Shown: piece after piece, positions 20,025 through 23,171 of the stretch
Layout: each line of letters opens with the position of its first letter
Numbering within the stretch: the first letter of the stretch is position 1
Origin: Jaapia argillacea MUCL 33604
Lineage: Eukaryota; Basidiomycota; Agaricomycetes; Jaapiales; Jaapiaceae
Direction: 5' to 3'
NCBI GenBank assembly: GCA_000697665.1
Contig: KL197793.1
Coordinates: 41,582-64,752, forward strand
DNA: 23,171 nt
Translations under genes and position numbers: made by a program
Notes under the pieces: model-generated
Database searches by the model: none
Told to the model about the DNA's origin: nothing
Seen by the model: only the letters and a program-made list of their open reading frames with translations

Positions 20025-21083
20025 ATGTGTAAGTGTCATTGAAACTAGACCCTCTCTGATTTCTGATGAGCCAGTAAGATTGGTCACCTGTCCATGCCCA
20101 GACTGTCAAGAAAAAGGCATACATTCAGAGTGAGAGCAAGGGTCAGTTTGGATCCACATGCAAGTGTTTTTACTGATACAGCCATAGACGATGGTCAAGA
20201 TACACCGCAGGACATGGGACGGAACCGCTCCATGACTCCTGAGGTATTCACTCAAGTCACAGGCGTTGGGTTGATGATCGCTTCCAAAGCTCGGAAGCCA
20301 ATGATGATAGAGTCCCAAGCTAGAAGCGAGAGATCGGGAGGAGGATCAGGGTTGGGATCAGGGTCGGGATTGGGATTATATCCCGAGGGTGATGCAGCTG
20401 CAGGTGATTCGACCATCAGAAGTTCAATGGACCTATCATAACCTCAATTGTAGATCCAGAAATTGTCTCTCACCATTCCAAGTTGAGACAGAGTGGAATT
20501 CGCTCACCGAAATCACCATCACCAATGACCAGAGGCAGTGAAGGTGAGTCAGCATGCAGTGATTGAACAAGTTGTATATCAATGTTGGTTGTAGATAATC
20601 GTCTTGTCGTGGGATCATCGAGGAGAAAACAGTCTGCGGTTCCAAGCATTTCATCCCAAGATGAAGGGACAAGCGATGGTGGGTTGTTATCCAATCATGG
20701 AACCCTTTTCTTATCACTGGACAGTGTGTAGATGATCATCCCATCTCTTCTTTCTCCTGGGAAAAACAGCCTGCCCTTACCAAAGGAAACAAGTCTTCAC
20801 AAACCCCATCTATCGGTTTAATGGGTGCGATACAGTTTTCTGTTTCACTGTTTCACTGTTTCTTTTCTTACCACCCACAGTGTCCGCGCAGAGGGCAACT
20901 GTTAGGACAGATATCGAGGAAAGCGATCCTGAGAACAGTGAGTCACCATTTCACAACAATGACAGAAGGATGACATTTCCTGGGGAAGAGGATGCCCCTC
21001 TACTCAATACCATTCGAAAGATGCAAGAGGATGCTGTAAGGCAATCAAAGAAAGACCTTCACAGAGATATGCAAACAAAATGA
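20025..21083 (+). CDS. Hypothetical Ser/acidic protein built from phase-1 mini-exons
   Basis: Minimal model from ATG 20025: exons 20025-20028, 20079-20129, 20182-20403, 20454-20543, 20595-20678, 20732-20815 and 20881-21083, stop TGA. The total is 738 nt (245 aa). The six introns are 50, 52, 50, 51, 53 and 65 nt, have GT..AG ends and are all phase 1; the second and last donors (GTGAGAGC, GTTTAAT) are weaker. The protein is hydrophilic, with a Gly/Ser-Leu run (GGGSGLGSGSGLGLYP), Ser/Lys/Pro exons and an acidic C-terminus (DIEESDPENSESPFHN, then KMQEDAVRQSKKDLHRD). No known domain, signal peptide or membrane segment. More exons may lie upstream, as a 30-nt phase-matched exon could start at 19999. 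The consistency of phase and intron size is the main evidence that this is a gene. Confidence 0.55.
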
Positions 21084-21233
21084 AGGAATCAGCACCTCAC
21101 ACAATTTGGTGACGCAAGTGAAATCCTGAAGTCACCCCATAACGGGAGAGGTTGAGACAAAGGCGACAATGACTTTGGTTGGTTGGGGAAGGGCAGATAC
21201 ATTATACATGACATTGTATGGAATTATACCCTG

Positions 21234-22127
21234 CTATGAACCCTCTGTTGCTAGTCCCCAGTCACACTCCTTGGCAGCTAGAAGAGCCGCCCTTATCAGT
21301 TCCATGGATGTCAGTCCAGTATCAAGGCATTGAGCAAGGAAGTCGGCCTCTTGTAGCTGTTGGGCTAGAGTGACAATAAACTCATTCTGAATGGCCATCT
21401 GGTGTCACAAGACACAGTTTGCGACAGCAGCTCGGTGACTTTGGGTCGATGTCATACCCCAGGAGATGGTGGGGTGGAACGATCCTGCCCAGGCACCCAC
21501 CAGACTGTTGGCACCCAGGGTGAAGGAGCTAGAGGCAGTGTTTCTTTTTGTCGACATGGTGTCAGTTTATGGGGGTACAACAAAACATCGAGAGCACTCA
21601 CATGAAGCTGATTCTGGCACTCAATAGGACTCATGCCGGCATCTAACCCTTGGAACATGAAAACTGAATTAGCTTGATGTCAGTGACATGATGGAAAGAG
21701 AGAAGAATGGAAACTCACAGTCTCCCATATGATCATTCACCCAGGTGTCAGGGATGAATGGAGGACTGTTGAAGATTCCCCCAACTGGCAAGGGTAAAAG
21801 TGGTGAATTGTTGGATGGTGGTCCAAACAAGGAGAAGCCTCCCACTGTTGGACTGGGATGGGCAGGAGGGATTTGACCATCATGGGACGGTCCTGGGAGA
21901 AGTTGTACTCCTTTGCCGTGTGATGTTGTCGGTTCGGGAGCAGGAGGTGGCTGATGCAAGAGAGTTGATTGAAGTTCATCACTATTTTTGGCCTCTTCGT
22001 ATGCATCGAATGCAGGTTCTGGTGATGGAACTAGGTCTGCATATGTGTTACAGGAGGAGCTTTGAGAGCTTGGAATGGTGTAGGCATTGTAAGCAAGGTT
22101 TTGAGAACTTGGAGGTGACTGAGCCAT
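21234..22127 (-). CDS. Hypothetical Ser/Pro-rich protein, minus strand (model partial)
   Basis: Exon 1 from ATG 22127 to 21719 encodes a Ser/Pro/Tyr-rich disordered chain (NLAYNAYTIPSSQSSSC, HQPPPAPEPTTSHGKG, FIPDTWVNDHMGD). A 55-nt intron (21718-21664, GTGAGT..TTCAG) leads in phase to exon 2 (21663-21602, FMFQGLDAGMSPIECQNQLH), ended by GTGAGT. The last part (21398-21234, stop TAG) reads MAIQNEFIVTLAQQLQEADF and LIRAALLAAKECDWGL, a helical segment. Between 21601 and 21399 the structure is unclear: either a 203-nt intron or another exon, since an ATG frame at 21557 (MSTKRNTASSSFTLGANS) runs into the last part through one TGA (21407-21405). The frame also stays open upstream to ATG 22217. No family recognised. 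It converges on the mini-exon gene with 150 bp between the ends. Confidence 0.5.
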
Positions 22128-22197
22128 TTCTGCATACACATCGAAGGTGCCTACAGTTGTTCTAGAACTTAGGCACCCGATAAGCAGGGAACCAGTG

Positions 22198-22760
22198 ATA
22201 CTTACCTTCGTCGACATCCATGTGGACTGGATTGATCACTTCAAGTGGGAGCAGGTGAGATTCTCCATATACATGTTCTCTCAATAGTTCCTTGACCATT
22301 TCACAGGGGCTGTGGGTGGCTGCTGCTGAGCGATTTCACAAGCTGAAATGGATTAAGCTGACAGTCCCTGCCATCCTCCTTTCTCTGCAGGTGGAGCTAG
22401 CTCATGCGAATCCCGACTTGCATCAGGTGTCTGCACAAGATGCACGAGTGTCAACGAGCCCCTGGACGAGCAAGCACACTTTGAAACCCATCCTGGATTC
22501 ATACAGGCGCAAAATTGGGGAGAATAGATGGTGGGAGCCCAGTAAGTGAATTTTATTGTTTCTAACTTTGTTTGTCATCTGACTCTACTTCCCAGATCAT
22601 GTTCATTCACCCCGTGTGGAAGCCTCCAACTCCGTTGAGAGCTCTGCTCCATCCAGTAAGTTCAGATTTCTGTCTCTGTGTCAATGTTTTGACTGCAACC
22701 CATTCAGCCATTTTTTCCAGTATTAATGGCCAGCGGACCATGCATATCGTCCATTGTTAA
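22198..22760 (+). CDS. 3' part of a hypothetical spliced gene, Trp-rich
   Basis: Exon segment up to 22254 (VDIHVDWIDHFKWEQ), exon 22307-22541 (GLWVAAAERFHKLKWIKL, VELAHANPDLHQVSA, SYRRKIGENRWWEP), exon 22596-22655 (HVHSPRVEASNSVESSAPS) and a last exon from 22708 to TAA 22758-22760. Introns 22255-22306, 22542-22595 and 22656-22707 are 52-54 nt, with GTGAGA or GTAAGT donors and CAG acceptors, and keep the frame. The 5' end is unresolved: no in-frame ATG lies in the first segment, and several AG acceptors exist at 22164-22195. This segment overlaps the possible upstream extension of the minus gene, so only one of the two extensions can be real. The last codons run into the first motif copies of the array at 22721. 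Function unknown. Confidence 0.45.
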
Positions 22761-23054
22761 TGCGCCAGCGGACTCGGCCGACCTAGGTCCGCGGCTTATT
22801 GTTAATGGCGCAGCGGACATGCCATTACTATTGCGTCAGCTGACCAGTAGCATCAGGTCGCTGAAGCATTAGTAATGGCACAGCCGACATTCCTATATAT
22901 CAGGCAGTGTCCGCTGTGCAGTGGTAATGTGTTGGCAGACATATCATTAGTAATGGCTCAGCGGACCTACTTCGAATAGATACCAGCGTAACCAATCCGC
23001 TGTAGGTTGATAATGTAGTGGCGGACCTTCCACTAGTAATGGCTCAGCCGACCT
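22721..23054. repeat. Cluster of about ten TAATGGC-CAGCGGAC motifs in both orientations
   Basis: Direct copies: 22721-22740, 22756-22774, 22801-22820, 22828-22845 (diverged), 22871-22891, 22949-22968, about 23011-23027 (diverged) and 23035-23054. Inverted copies: about 22856-22873, 22906-22930 and 22994-23015 (diverged). Consensus about AGTAATGGCNCAGCSGACC, with irregular spacing. Dense, short, both-orientation motifs are typical of subterminal regions of DNA transposons, where transposase binds. No matching cluster is present elsewhere in the window, so the element it ends, if any, extends beyond the right edge or its other end is unlike it. Confidence 0.75.
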
Positions 23055-23171
23055 GTGGGCAAGTCACGATCTGTCATGTAGAATTGCAACACCTTTGCAT
23101 GACATTCCCAGACTCCGGGTAGTCGTAGAGGCTCAGAGCCGACTCTAAAGGTGTCTTAGAGATGGTAGGCA
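23055..23171. other. Non-coding right edge with a small inverted repeat
   Basis: No coding text found. ACACCTTT (23089-23096) and AAAGGTGT (23147-23154) are exact inverted copies 50 bp apart and could form a stem or be part of a terminal inverted repeat. Nothing else is recognised before the window ends. Confidence 0.35.

Noticed and set aside
22162-22205. 44-nt minus-strand intron after an MSTK first exon
   Set aside because: Splicing it would put the following Ser/Pro-rich frame out of phase, while the unspliced frame stays open; the GTAAGT there is probably not used.
22721-23054. CRISPR-like repeats or a tRNA cluster
   Set aside because: Motif copies occur in both orientations at irregular spacing and show no cloverleaf or spacer structure.

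Overview
The window looks like a transposon-dense island of a mushroom-forming basidiomycete (Agaricomycete). Indicators are spliceosomal introns of 45-65 nt with GT..AG ends, a Plavaka-type transposase, a DUF6532-type protein, a TET/JBP-like dioxygenase remnant and Ty3/gypsy elements of the kind common in mushrooms. All family assignments are by motif recognition from memory; no search was run. Nothing here is bacterial, and I found no tRNA, rRNA or CRISPR array.

Left part (1-11419, + strand): two degraded Ty3/gypsy retrotransposons. Element A fills 1-8788. It has a tandem-repeat leader with a 43-45 bp period, gag-pro-RT-RNaseH-integrase in one frame broken by stops, an unusual third ORF with an Arg/Ser-Pro tract, and a 3' LTR at about 8273-8788. 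Its 5' LTR lies left of the window. Element B (8789-11419) is the 3' half of a chromodomain element: integrase core, chromodomain, a zinc-knuckle ORF starting 2 nt after the pol stop, a polypurine tract and a clean 385-bp LTR (TGTTA...TAACA). B interrupts a minus-strand TET/JBP-like gene (11420-12327). The simplest reading is a nest: the TET/JBP gene was hit by B, and B was hit by A.

Middle part (about 12870-19400): an apparently intact 11-exon minus-strand DUF6532 gene (15872-13235) stands head to head with a four-exon Plavaka transposase (16017-19269), with 144 bp between the start codons. The transposase carries four in-frame TGA codons. Degenerate inverted repeats flank the pair (12872-12951 and 19313-19400), so the DUF6532 gene may be cargo of a Plavaka-type transposon.

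Right part (19401-23171): a small gene made of phase-1 mini-exons (20025-21083, +), a convergent Ser/Pro-rich gene (22127-21234, -), the spliced 3' part of another + gene (about 22198-22760), and an array of about ten copies of a TAATGGC.CAGCGGAC motif in both orientations (22721-23054). The array resembles subterminal repeats of a DNA transposon.

A pattern runs across the window: of 25 premature in-frame stops I placed in the mobile genes and the TET/JBP remnant, 21 are TGA. Most sit where an arginine CGA codon is plausible, which suggests C-to-T decay at methylated CpG.
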